Source: an uncultured Alphaproteobacteria bacterium (GTDB lineage Bacteria; Pseudomonadota; Alphaproteobacteria; HIMB59). Taken from it: a DNA stretch of 64,000 bases. The stretch covers positions 1-64,000 of the forward strand of contig CACLZM010000006.1 of the NCBI GenBank assembly GCA_902611415.1, read 5' to 3'. The notes beneath the pieces were generated by a model that worked only from the letters and a program-made list of their open reading frames with translations, had not been told where the DNA came from and made no database searches. Numbering within the stretch: position 1 is the stretch's first letter; the number at the start of each line of letters is the position of its first letter. Below are positions 1 to 8,010 of the stretch, in pieces. Made by a program: the position numbers and the translations under genes.

Positions 1-359
1 GTGTGTCCCATAAGCCCTTGTCCAAAAAGTCTTAAAAAATAAATTACAAAAAAAAGAAGAATTACATTAAACACAATACTTGCAAAAAAACATGTTATCG
101 AAAGACCTAATACAATTGCTAAAGTATATTTTTTAAGAGAGACCGTATCTATAAGTTTGCCAGCCCATATAATAGTTAACGCACTTAAAATTGTAGCTAT
201 TGAATACAGACTGCCAAATTGAGTATTACTTAAGTTAAATGTTTCTCTAAAATCTTCACTAAAAAGAGAGATAAAAAATGTTTGTCCAAATCCTGATGCG
301 AATGCTATTAGAAAGCCAAATATTAATAAATTTGAATTTTTATTTATAAAATTAATCAA
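1..359 (-). CDS. MFS transporter, N-terminal part, runs off the window edge
   Basis: Own translation of the reverse complement from a TTG at 359: LINFINKNSNLLIFGFLIAFASGFGQTFFISLFSEDFRETFNLSNTQFGSLYSIATILSALTIIWAGKLID..., an MFS-like hydrophobic pattern; partial. Confidence 0.7.
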   Translation of the reverse strand, partial: MINFINKNSNLLIFGFLIAFASGFGQTFFISLFSEDFRETFNLSNTQFGSLYSIATILSALTIIWAGKLIDTVSLKKYTLAIVLGLSITCFFASIVFNVILLFFVIYFLRLFGQGLMGH

Positions 360-421
360 AACAAGAGGGATATTATGATTTAATGACTATATATCAATTA
401 TAATAAAGAAAGGGACTACTG

Positions 422-829
422 GTGAGCACAATTAAAAGAACCGATGATGATAATCATCCAATTATAAAGGAAGTCTATGAAGATATTAAACAATCAAGAA
501 ACACAACTTATATAGGTAATTTTTGGAAATATTTAGCATTCGACCCTCAATTACTAAAAAATGTTTGGAGTGATGTTAAAGATTTAATGGTTAAACAAAC
601 CACAATTCCAAATAAAACTAAAGAGATGATTTATATGGCAGTCTCTATAACAAATAATTGCTCGTATTGCACACACTCACATACAGCTGCAGCAAAAAAA
701 CTTGGGATGACTGAAGAAGAACATTCAGAATTTTTAAATATTGTAGCTCTTGCAGCAAAAACAAATCAACTGGTCAATAGTATACAAGTGCCAGTAGATG
801 AAATATTTGATGAAGACATAGAAAAATAA
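422..829 (+). CDS. Carboxymuconolactone decarboxylase / AhpD-like family protein
   Basis: ORF with NNCSYCTHSHTAAAKKLGMT, typical AhpD/CMD CxxC motif. Confidence 0.75.
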   Translation: MSTIKRTDDDNHPIIKEVYEDIKQSRNTTYIGNFWKYLAFDPQLLKNVWSDVKDLMVKQTTIPNKTKEMIYMAVSITNNCSYCTHSHTAAAKKLGMTEEEHSEFLNIVALAAKTNQLVNSIQVPVDEIFDEDIEK

Positions 830-833
830 TCCA

Positions 834-935
834 ATGGAATTTTTAATATGGTTTTGGAATGCAGGTGAACTTCTGATGATTATAGGTATTGGGATTATTA
901 TAATTGGATTATTATTTTATAGAAAAAAAAAATAA
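834..935 (+). CDS. Small (33 aa) single-TM membrane protein candidate
   Basis: Own translation MEFLIWFWNAGELLMIIGIGIIIIGLLFYRKKK*, 4 nt after the previous stop; not in the ORF track because of size. Confidence 0.4.
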   Translation: MEFLIWFWNAGELLMIIGIGIIIIGLLFYRKKK

Positions 936-998
936 ATTTTTAAGTTATTAATTAAATTATTTTATTTATGATCTCCAGAATTATTATAATATTAAATA

Positions 999-1238
999 AT
1001 GTATTACGATGATGATAATAATGACGATAATACGCTGTTAGGCAGACTTACTGAGCTAAATAGAGCCCTAAGTCAAATGATGAGAAACACCAGCGAAAGA
1101 AATATTGTTGAAAAGTTACATACTTACCAACTTGCTATAAAAAAAACTCTAAAAATTATGACTAAAAAACAGCTTAGTACTATTTCCGAGTCCTCCAATG
1201 AATACGAAGATAGATTAGAACGAGGTGACTTTGACTAA
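999..1238 (+). CDS. Hypothetical protein
   Basis: 79 aa ORF, no family recognised. Confidence 0.5.
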   Translation: MYYDDDNNDDNTLLGRLTELNRALSQMMRNTSERNIVEKLHTYQLAIKKTLKIMTKKQLSTISESSNEYEDRLERGDFD

Positions 1239-1242
1239 ATTT

Positions 1243-2361
1243 TTAGTCTAAATTTTTAAAACCGTAACCTGTTTTTTTCACTCTTGTTTTAAAATAATTC
1301 TTATTAAATTTATTAATTGTTGGTTTTGTATTAATTTGTTTAGCAATTTTAATGCCAGCTTTTTTAAGAGAAGAAACCTTTGTAAAATTATTTGTGATAA
1401 TATTGACTTTATTTACTTTTAATAACTTAAGTATCTTAGCAGCAATATTAAAATCTCTTTCATCATCTAAAAAACCTATGTTGTGATCAGCATCAATAGT
1501 ATCTAAGCCTTTTGACTGAAGAGAATAGGCCCTCATTTTATTGGCTAGTCCTATACCTCTCCCTTCTTGATCTAAATAAAGGATAATACCTCCTTTATTT
1601 TTAACCATATAGTTTAAAGAATTATTTAATTGTTCTCCGCAATCGCATTTTCTAGAGTGAAATATATCCCCAGTAAAACAAGCTGAGTGAATTCTAAGGT
1701 TTGTTGGTTGTTTTAAATTTTTTGGTTTAATTATGATCGCAATATGTCTTCTAGCACCAATATATGACTTAAAAATATTAAAAGTAGTAGATGCAACATT
1801 TGGTAAGGGCACATTTGCACTTGAAACTAATCTGATGCTATTAGTTATAAATTTATTCTGATTTTTTAACTCTTTATGGTTAAATCTTAATAGACCAAGT
1901 TGTAATATTAGATTATCAATATTTTTATAGTATTTAGAATTAATTTTTTTAAATACAAGTGAAGGTATTACCTTCGCATTTTTAGCTATATCTAAACAGA
2001 CATTATGGAAGTCTTTACTTTTGATATAAGGCTCATCTTTAAATAATATTTTATTTTGATCAGATAAAGGGTTAATGAATAAACTTAATAAAGATTTGTT
2101 TAATATTTTTTCATTTATTTTTATATAAATATTTGTTGATACTTTATTCTCAAATATTGATTTTGCTTTTTGTTTTGTGATTAAAAGATATTTGTCTTTT
2201 TGTAGATATTGATTGAATTGATTTAGAATTTTATTGTCCGAATGTTCAATATTAAAGAACATCCAATAATTTTTATTTTCTTTGATAACTATTGGTCTTC
2301 CGGTTCTAAGCTCATTGATAGCTCTATCAATAAATGTGCCAAAATTTGATTTTAAACTCAT
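1243..2361 (-). CDS. ribA: GTP cyclohydrolase II homolog with an N-terminal extension
   Basis: CFTGDIFHSRKCDCGEQL (zinc Cys set) and LDQEGRGIGLANKMRAY...DDERDF; N-terminal ~170 aa is not canonical GCHII. Confidence 0.85.
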   Translation of the reverse strand: MSLKSNFGTFIDRAINELRTGRPIVIKENKNYWMFFNIEHSDNKILNQFNQYLQKDKYLLITKQKAKSIFENKVSTNIYIKINEKILNKSLLSLFINPLSDQNKILFKDEPYIKSKDFHNVCLDIAKNAKVIPSLVFKKINSKYYKNIDNLILQLGLLRFNHKELKNQNKFITNSIRLVSSANVPLPNVASTTFNIFKSYIGARRHIAIIIKPKNLKQPTNLRIHSACFTGDIFHSRKCDCGEQLNNSLNYMVKNKGGIILYLDQEGRGIGLANKMRAYSLQSKGLDTIDADHNIGFLDDERDFNIAAKILKLLKVNKVNIITNNFTKVSSLKKAGIKIAKQINTKPTINKFNKNYFKTRVKKTGYGFKNLD

Positions 2362-2402
2362 AGACTATATATATACTCAATAGCACTTGATACAGATGAA
2401 AA

Positions 2403-3233
2403 ATGATAACAAAGCATAATATTTCTTCACTATTTGAATTTGTAAAAAAACAAAAAAAATCAAATATCTTAAGAATTGATTTAATTAACAAATCGTTTGT
2501 ACTTAGTCAACATTCTAAAACCAATCATATTTTAATTGATAAAAATGGCGTTAATTTTAATTGTAAGATTGAAAAAAAAATAAATGAAATAGCACAAATT
2601 TTATTACCAATATTGATGATAAAAAAAAAATTCTATATCGGTCAAATTGGGCAAAGCTTAGACGGTAAAATTGCACTTTTAAACGGCAATTCTCATTACA
2701 TTAATGATAAAAATAGTATTTCATACCTTCATAGTCTTCGTTCAGTGTGTGATGCAGTTATAGTTGGTGTAAATACAATAAAAAAAGATAATCCCTTGCT
2801 CACTACAAGAGCAATTAAGGGCTCAAATCCTCAGAGGATAATTATAGATCCGTCTCTAAAATTAACAAATAACTATCAAATATTTAAAGATGGTTTTTCA
2901 AATATCATATTTACACACTCTAATATTAAAAAGAATTTAAAAAACACACAAATTTATAAATTACCTGAAAGAAACTTCACAAATCTTATATACAAACATA
3001 TAAATAATTTAGGTTTTAAGTTCGTATTAGTAGAAGGTGGTTCTAAAACTATATCTAAATTTCTTGAGAATAAATTATTAGATATTATGCAATTTATAAT
3101 AGCACCTACAATAATTGGTTCTGGTATTAATTCTATAAATATAAAACCTATAACAAATTTAAAAAAAGTTATTAGAACAAAAAATAAAATTTATAAATTT
3201 GGCGAAGAAATAATAGTAAGTTTAGAGTTTTAA
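2403..3233 (+). CDS. RibD C-terminal (reductase) domain family protein, no deaminase domain seen
   Basis: GQIGQSLDGKIAL...LHSLRSVCDAVIVGVNTIKKDNPLLTTR...NPQRIIIDPSLKL...VLVEGGSKTISKFLE. Confidence 0.85.
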   Translation: MITKHNISSLFEFVKKQKKSNILRIDLINKSFVLSQHSKTNHILIDKNGVNFNCKIEKKINEIAQILLPILMIKKKFYIGQIGQSLDGKIALLNGNSHYINDKNSISYLHSLRSVCDAVIVGVNTIKKDNPLLTTRAIKGSNPQRIIIDPSLKLTNNYQIFKDGFSNIIFTHSNIKKNLKNTQIYKLPERNFTNLIYKHINNLGFKFVLVEGGSKTISKFLENKLLDIMQFIIAPTIIGSGINSINIKPITNLKKVIRTKNKIYKFGEEIIVSLEF

Positions 3234-4010
3234 AGCTAAAAAATCTTTATTTCTTAGAAATAATTTTGATTTATTTTTTTTAATATTTTCCCTTCTAAAA
3301 TCTAACCATCTATCTAATGATATCTTATTTTTTTCAAGTACATTTTCACAAAAATCTAAAAACATATTTTGAAATTTTTTATTCTTTGATACATCCCAAC
3401 TCGAGTCAAAAACAAATGTTTTATGTGACTTAGAAAACAATTTATTAATTATTTGACTACAGTTTTTACCAACTGCTTTTTGCCCAATACCCTTATCTGA
3501 CTCCTGATCTTTATTAAATAGATTTAAAACGTACTGATCATCTTTATGTTTTGGGTGAAATTTAAAAAATCCATCATAATTGATCGAAAAATATACAGCT
3601 TTTGTATTTAGATTTTGTTTTTTAAATCCTAAATACCAATTTTTTGGCATTATATCTAAATACGCAGATCCTGTAATAATATCGTATTTTTCGAATTTAA
3701 AACTTTTTATATTTTTGATTAAATCAAATTTTTTATAATTTATATTTATAATCTTATTCTTATTATTTGTTTTTTTCTTAAATTCTTTAATTGACTCAAA
3801 TGATATGTCTATCATATCCCATGATTGTCTTTTTTTAAGTTTGGGGTACAAATATCTATAGTTGGAACCTGTTCCACAACCTAAATCAGCAATAGACAAT
3901 GTTTTGTAGTCTTGAAAATATTTATTAATTTTTTCTATAATTTTTTTATTTCTTGAAACTTTATCAATTTTCTCTCGAAGAAATAGCCAATCATTATTAA
4001 ATTTATGCAT
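3222..4010 (-). CDS. Class I SAM-dependent methyltransferase
   Basis: IADLGCGTGSNYRYL motif I, MIDIS motif II. Confidence 0.8.
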   Translation of the reverse strand: MHKFNNDWLFLREKIDKVSRNKKIIEKINKYFQDYKTLSIADLGCGTGSNYRYLYPKLKKRQSWDMIDISFESIKEFKKKTNNKNKIININYKKFDLIKNIKSFKFEKYDIITGSAYLDIMPKNWYLGFKKQNLNTKAVYFSINYDGFFKFHPKHKDDQYVLNLFNKDQESDKGIGQKAVGKNCSQIINKLFSKSHKTFVFDSSWDVSKNKKFQNMFLDFCENVLEKNKISLDRWLDFRRENIKKNKSKLFLRNKDFLALKL

Positions 4011-5046
4011 CTTTTATTATCTTGATAAAAAGATCCCCAGATTGTGTTGGTGTTAAAAATTTTCTCTTATTTTGTATTAATTTTTTTGATAAATCTGAAT
4101 TAAATGCATTTTTAGTAATTAATTTTGATAAACTTTTTTCTTTAAAATTATTTAAGTAGATAATTCCATCTTTTTTTAGAGTACTCATAATTGTTTTAGT
4201 TTTATATGTAATAATCATTTTTTTGAGTTGAAGGGCATTAGCAAGTGACATACCAAAACCTTCATATTTACTTACTGAGACATAGAAGTCACACTTAGAA
4301 TATAGTTTTGATAGTAAATTAATCGATACATTACTATGAAACTTAACTTTTTTACTTAATCTATAATTACTTATAATTTTTAGTAATCTATTATAGTATT
4401 TACTATCTCTAGTTATATCTCCTACAATATTTAATTTTATTTTATCCATGTATCTTAATTCGTTTAAAAGATAATGATAATTTTTTCTCTCAATAATACT
4501 TCCCACAGATAGTAAATTTATATTTTTATCCCTTTTTAATTTATATTTTTTTAATTTTTCTATTCCAGGTTCTACAACTTGAATTTTTCGCTTATTAATT
4601 TTAAATTTTTCAAAAATTAGTTGTTTTGTATCATTTGAAGTGACAATTATTTTTTTCGTTCTCTTATATAATTTTTTAGCGTTCTTAAGAAAAAATTGAC
4701 TTTGATTACCATTAAATTCTAGATAAAGAGGGTGGTGTATAAGAGCTATTAATACAAATCTATCTAAATAGTTTATTATACCATCAATACACTCAAAAAC
4801 TAATCCATCAAAAATTAGTACTGCATTATCTGGTAATTTTTCTAAAGTTTTTTTTAGATTTTTTAAGTCATTTTCTTTAGGAAAGGGAAAGCTGTTAGCA
4901 AGTTTGATAGCATTTAAATTGAATTTAATTTTTTTTGCTCTTTTTAATATATTTTTTTCATAAATGTAACCACCTGTTTTTGTATTAATATCACCCGGAT
5001 AAATAAAATAATAAGATTTATTGTGTATTACTGATCTCTTGTTCAT
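4003..5046 (-). CDS. Glycosyltransferase, GT4-like
   Basis: LLSVGSIIERKNYHYLLNEL...VSVSKYEGFGMSLANALQLKKMIIT, typical GT-B C-terminal pattern. Confidence 0.8.
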   Translation of the reverse strand: MNKRSVIHNKSYYFIYPGDINTKTGGYIYEKNILKRAKKIKFNLNAIKLANSFPFPKENDLKNLKKTLEKLPDNAVLIFDGLVFECIDGIINYLDRFVLIALIHHPLYLEFNGNQSQFFLKNAKKLYKRTKKIIVTSNDTKQLIFEKFKINKRKIQVVEPGIEKLKKYKLKRDKNINLLSVGSIIERKNYHYLLNELRYMDKIKLNIVGDITRDSKYYNRLLKIISNYRLSKKVKFHSNVSINLLSKLYSKCDFYVSVSKYEGFGMSLANALQLKKMIITYKTKTIMSTLKKDGIIYLNNFKEKSLSKLITKNAFNSDLSKKLIQNKRKFLTPTQSGDLFIKIIKDA

Positions 5047-5425
5047 AAGAAGCCCAAGCTACATTTGACTCAGTTAAAATAATTTTAATTTTATGCAACT
5101 TGTTAAAATCTTCTATGTAATCTTTTTGTAATTTATCGCATATTCTATCAAAAATATCTTTAGCAAGAAATTCCGTAGAGGTGATAATATTTTTAAATTC
5201 TTCAACTTCGTCTAAATTTTTATAACTATAAAATTTTAATACGTCAGAGAGAATTTCTGTTACAACCCCGAGATCCATAATAATGTTATATTTGTTAATC
5301 TCTTTTGCATAAAACTCAGCATCAACTATGTAGGTCGCTCCATGCATATTCTGTGCTGGTCCAAAAACCTCACCCGGGAGAGAATGTGCAATTAAAATAT
5401 TATTTCGAACAGTAATTGAATACAT
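5018..5425 (-). CDS. 6-pyruvoyltetrahydropterin synthase / QueD-fold protein with degenerate active site
   Basis: LIAHSLPGEVFGPAQNMHGATYIVDAEF...IIMDLGVV, recognisable PTPS fold; canonical CxxxHGH appears as AQNMHGA. Confidence 0.75.
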   Translation of the reverse strand: MYSITVRNNILIAHSLPGEVFGPAQNMHGATYIVDAEFYAKEINKYNIIMDLGVVTEILSDVLKFYSYKNLDEVEEFKNIITSTEFLAKDIFDRICDKLQKDYIEDFNKLHKIKIILTESNVAWASYEQEISNTQ

Positions 5426-5426
5426 T

Positions 5427-6389
5427 TTAATACTTTATAGCATGCATTATGCTTTCTGGATTATTTAATATTGAAATATAATCTTTCTCTAAGTCCTGAA
5501 AGTCACTTTCAGTATTTATTAATTTAAGAAGCTGGTTATTAGATAAAGCATTAATTGCTAAATTCAATCTCTTTTTATAATCATATTTTTTTGATAAATA
5601 CTTTGGAATATTTGAAACTTGAGAACTAATAATTTTTAATCTCTTTGAGTGAAAATTACCTCCTAAATTTATATGACCTTTTCTATTTCCATACCAACTA
5701 GCCTCAATAAATTTTCCCTCTAAATTTAATTTTTTTAGTGATTGGTTTAATACATCATAATTAGATGTTGTATTAATTATAACATCTAAGTTTTTAATTT
5801 TTTTAAAATTAATAAATTTTAGTCCTAAAATATTTGCAAATTTCTTCTTTTTAATATTTATGTCAGTAATAAAGACATTTTTAAATTTTAGTAATTTATA
5901 ATAGTAGGCAGTTAAAATACCAACAGAGCCCATCCCTATTATCAATATTTTGTTATTTAATTTTGCTTGAGTATCCCAAAAGATATTAATAGCTGTTTCC
6001 ATATTTGCTGTTAGTAAATATTTTCGAATATCACCATTACCTTTTAAAATATTCACATTATTTATATCAATCTTAAATAGTGACTGATGGGGGTAAAGGC
6101 AGAATGTATTTTTATTTAAATATTTTTTTGGGCCTTCAACTATTTTACCAACATTAATGTAACCGTATTTAATTGGAAAAGAAAAAGATCCCTCTTGAAA
6201 AGGAGATTTCATTATATCGAACTGATCTTTGCTAATATTACCTGATGCTACTAATCTCTCAGTGCCCTTACTGATTCCTGAATAAAGAGTTTTTACAAGA
6301 ACAGTTTTAGAATTTTTTTTATAGCTTAGTATTTTTTTCTTAATAATTGGTTTATTTTCATTCTTAATCCATAGAGAATAAGTTTCCAT
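5427..6389 (-). CDS. Zinc-type alcohol dehydrogenase (MDR) family protein
   Basis: SGISKGTERLVASG, KYGYINVGKIVEG, ILIIGMGSVGILTAYYYK; start assigned to ATG at 6389 rather than GTG at 6416. Confidence 0.75.
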   Translation of the reverse strand: METYSLWIKNENKPIIKKKILSYKKNSKTVLVKTLYSGISKGTERLVASGNISKDQFDIMKSPFQEGSFSFPIKYGYINVGKIVEGPKKYLNKNTFCLYPHQSLFKIDINNVNILKGNGDIRKYLLTANMETAINIFWDTQAKLNNKILIIGMGSVGILTAYYYKLLKFKNVFITDINIKKKKFANILGLKFINFKKIKNLDVIINTTSNYDVLNQSLKKLNLEGKFIEASWYGNRKGHINLGGNFHSKRLKIISSQVSNIPKYLSKKYDYKKRLNLAINALSNNQLLKLINTESDFQDLEKDYISILNNPESIMHAIKY

Positions 6390-6418
6390 AATAATTATAT
6401 AAATGTTAAATATCACTT

Positions 6419-7177
6419 ATGCTATCAAAGTTTTGGTCTGATTTAACATCAGCAGACATTAGTAAATTAGGTAAAAATAAAATACTTATTCTGCCATTTT
6501 CATCTGTAGAACAACATGGAGAACACCTTCCATCAGGTACTGATAAATTAATATTAGATGGAATTTTAAATACTTTTATTAAGAAATATCCCAAACTTAA
6601 TAAATATTTAATTCTACCAAATATCTCTATAGGTTCAGCGAGTGAGCATAATAGCTTTGAGGGCACTCTATCTTCGAACTCTACAAATTATATTGATTAT
6701 ATTATCAGCATAGTTGGTGAGTTATGTATTCGTAGATATAAAAAATTTATCTTTTTAAATAGTCATGGCGGACAAATTAGTCACTTAGATATAGCTGCTA
6801 AAGAAATTAAAAGTAGATATAAAGCTGTCGATATTGTTAAGGCACATTATTTTCTATTTAAAGGTTTTGAAAAAATTATTCCAAAAAAGGAATTACTTTA
6901 TGGATATCATGGAGGTGAATTTGAAACATCAATAATGCTCCAACTTTATCCAGAATTAATAAAATTAAATAAAATTAAAAGAAACAAACTCTCATCTGAC
7001 TTTAAATCTAAAAAAATAATTTCTTATGAAAGAACAATTAAAAGAACTTGGAATACAAAAGATTTGTCCAAGACAGGTATAATTGGAAATCCTACAAAAT
7101 CCTCTGCAGATAAAGGAAAAAGAATTCTAGATCTTACATCAAGAACCTTAAAAAAAATAATTGATGAAATGAAGTAG
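6419..7177 (+). CDS. Creatininase-family amidohydrolase
   Basis: LPFSSVEQHGEHLPSGTDKLI, NSHGGQ, GYHGGEFETSIML metal-binding motifs. Confidence 0.85.
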   Translation: MLSKFWSDLTSADISKLGKNKILILPFSSVEQHGEHLPSGTDKLILDGILNTFIKKYPKLNKYLILPNISIGSASEHNSFEGTLSSNSTNYIDYIISIVGELCIRRYKKFIFLNSHGGQISHLDIAAKEIKSRYKAVDIVKAHYFLFKGFEKIIPKKELLYGYHGGEFETSIMLQLYPELIKLNKIKRNKLSSDFKSKKIISYERTIKRTWNTKDLSKTGIIGNPTKSSADKGKRILDLTSRTLKKIIDEMK

Positions 7178-7251
7178 TGGAGGCCCACCCCGGAATCGAA
7201 CCGAGCTACAAGGATTTGCAGTCCTCTGCATAACCAATCTGCCAGCGGGCC
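7178..7251 (-). tRNA. tRNA-Cys (GCA)
   Basis: Reverse complement GGCCCGC...GGACTGCAAATCC...GGTTCGATTCC...GTGGGCCTCCA; acceptor, anticodon and T arms pair; encoded CCA. Confidence 0.93.
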
Positions 7252-7272
7252 ATAAAACTTAGCATAACACTT

Positions 7273-7971
7273 TTATTGATATTTGTAATCGGGATTAGTG
7301 CCAGATGTGTATTCTATACCATCAATTACTACTTTTGGCCAAGTACCAATTCCAATAAGTTTAGGTCTTGACTCCAGATAATCTAAAATACCTTGAATCT
7401 TTTCAAAATCGCTCATAAATTTTTTTAACTTTGGAAAGTTATCTAAAATTTTATCATCTAATAGCAATGCTAGTGAAACATGATGATAAACATTAAAGTC
7501 ACAATAAAATGCTCTTTCTCCTAAAAAAAAATTACCTTCATATTTACTTAGTAACTTCTCAAAATTTGTAAAAGCTTTGGGTAAAATTTCATTTAAAAGA
7601 TTTTTTTTATTCTTTAAGTGCATTTCACCAACCCAAACATTTATTGTTGGATTTAAAGGAAAAAATAAATCATGGGCAGACTCAAATATAGAGTCAGCAT
7701 ATGCAACCATTTCCTCATTATTGGGGATATTGTTTGTAAGTTTAGCTATATATCTTGAGATAGTATTGCTTTGCCATATTTCAATTTTTTCATCTATAAC
7801 AAGCAAAGGTAATTTATGAAAAATCACCTCTTTTTTGACATCACCCCATGGTTTTTTAAAATAATCCCATGCCATTTCATATGAATATTCTATACCCGCA
7901 GTATTTAGCATCATCCTTGGAGCCTCACATAAAGCTCTAAGATTGAAATAGATTAACTGTAGTTTAGACAT
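7273..7971 (-). CDS. Glutathione S-transferase family protein
   Basis: MSKLQLIYFNLRALCEAPRMMLNTAGIEYSYE...KLPLLVIDEKIEIWQSNTISRYIAK. Confidence 0.85.
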   Translation of the reverse strand: MSKLQLIYFNLRALCEAPRMMLNTAGIEYSYEMAWDYFKKPWGDVKKEVIFHKLPLLVIDEKIEIWQSNTISRYIAKLTNNIPNNEEMVAYADSIFESAHDLFFPLNPTINVWVGEMHLKNKKNLLNEILPKAFTNFEKLLSKYEGNFFLGERAFYCDFNVYHHVSLALLLDDKILDNFPKLKKFMSDFEKIQGILDYLESRPKLIGIGTWPKVVIDGIEYTSGTNPDYKYQ

Positions 7972-8010
7972 AAAGTTTATATTAATATTTTTATATTATA
8001 AATATTTATC

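Noticed and set aside
6406-6666. 86 aa minus-strand ORF
   Set aside because: Antisense to the creatininase gene with its conserved motifs; no recognisable family.
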